The translations under genes and the position numbers were made by a program. A stretch of DNA of 23,117 nt from Gammaproteobacteria bacterium (GTDB lineage: Bacteria; Pseudomonadota; Gammaproteobacteria; GRL18): positions 1 to 23,117 of the forward strand of contig JALTKC010000133.1 in the NCBI GenBank assembly GCA_027076245.1, given 5' to 3'. Below are positions 22,830 to 23,117 of this stretch, one piece after another. Below the pieces are notes generated by a model. That model saw nothing but the letters and a program-made list of their open reading frames with translations. It was not told the origin of the DNA and searched no databases. Each line of letters begins with the position of its first letter. The first letter of the stretch is position 1.

Positions 22830-23048
22830 ATCTGAACCTGCTTTTTGCTACAACCCCATTCTAGTACAAACAACAGGGATTTACACAAATTAGCACACAA
22901 AAAATCATATTCATCCGGCTTTTTTGTATTATTTTTCTGACATATATCTCAGTCACAATCCTACACTTCTCTGTAGTAATACCTGTCCTGAAAGTCAGCC
23001 AGTTTTTATTAAGATAATCATCAGGAATAATAAAAAAGGATTTTTACT

Positions 23049-23117
23049 ATGACCCGTAACACTTCGTTATCATCCTGTGGTTTCAGCCTGGTTGAAATGC
23101 TTATTGTGCTAGCCATG
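23049..23117 (+). CDS. Type IV prepilin-like protein (3' end outside window)
   Basis: Only the first 23 residues are visible. They contain a prepilin peptidase site: a short leader MTRNTSLSSCG, then FSLVEMLIVLAM, with cleavage after Gly11, Phe at +1 and Glu at +5. The start is supported by AAGGA (23036-23040) eight bases before the ATG. It could be a major or minor type IV pilin or a type II secretion pseudopilin; the leader alone does not distinguish them. The intergenic 22830-23048 was checked for a sigma-54 promoter, common for pilA, and none with GG-N10-GC spacing was seen, which mildly favours a minor pilin or pseudopilin. Confidence 0.85.
   Translation, partial: MTRNTSLSSCGFSLVEMLIVLAM

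Noticed and set aside
22830..23048. Sigma-54 promoter for the prepilin gene
   Set aside because: No GG-N10-GC element was found on the plus strand in this gap.
1..23117. tRNA genes, CRISPR arrays, insertion sequences, prophage or attachment sites
   Set aside because: No cloverleaf sequences, regularly spaced repeats, transposase or integrase genes, or tRNA-flanked duplications were recognised.

Overview
The window looks like chromosomal DNA of a sulfur-oxidising gammaproteobacterium of moderate GC content. The lineage hint is a small secreted Gly/Tyr/Pro-rich protein of the sulfur-globule type (6609-7001). A PEP-CTERM protein, a type IV prepilin, PurT, HemF, a YoaA-type helicase and a Can-type beta-carbonic anhydrase all fit a free-living or facultatively host-associated gammaproteobacterium. 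The species cannot be fixed from the sequence alone. No tRNA, rRNA, CRISPR array, insertion sequence or prophage was seen.

Layout. 1-607: 3' part of a secreted lytic transglycosylase whose start lies left of the window. 625-1232: an AT-rich toxin-antitoxin module of BrnT/CopG type; the toxin is broken by an apparent one-base deletion and the antitoxin is intact. 1332-6405 (minus): hemF, flavin reductase, membrane protein, ygiQ and carbonic anhydrase, all co-directional and closely spaced. 6528-7157: the sulfur-globule-type gene with its own terminator and a repeat-bearing leader. 7176-12525 (minus): a tight operon DUF523 (TudS-like) - RND adaptor - RND permease - HIT protein. 12601-13779 (plus): purT, divergent from that operon across a palindrome. 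13799-15743 (minus): tsaB-PilZ and DUF350-lytic transglycosylase pairs. 16030-16971 (plus): a PEP-CTERM protein behind a convincing sigma-54 promoter with two upstream dyads. 17040-20810 (minus): a PD-(D/E)XK-like protein, a YoaA/DinG helicase that lacks a standard start codon, and a GT-B glycosyltransferase. 20925-22829 (minus): nitroreductase and a GAF-GGDEF diguanylate cyclase. 23049 to the end (plus): the start of a type IV prepilin.

How it fits together. Housekeeping genes (heme, purine, t6A tRNA modification, helicase) are interleaved with genes for the cell envelope and surface: two lytic transglycosylases, DUF350, PEP-CTERM protein, glycosyltransferase, prepilin. There are also two cyclic-di-GMP components, a PilZ protein and a diguanylate cyclase. 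The most informative non-coding signals are the sigma-54 promoter with paired dyads before the PEP-CTERM gene, the ATAA junction before the helicase (probably an ATGA overlap that lost its start codon), and the repaired reading frame of the toxin pseudogene. No wholly new multi-gene system is evident. The least explained assembly is the DUF523-RND-HIT operon in a sulfur oxidiser.
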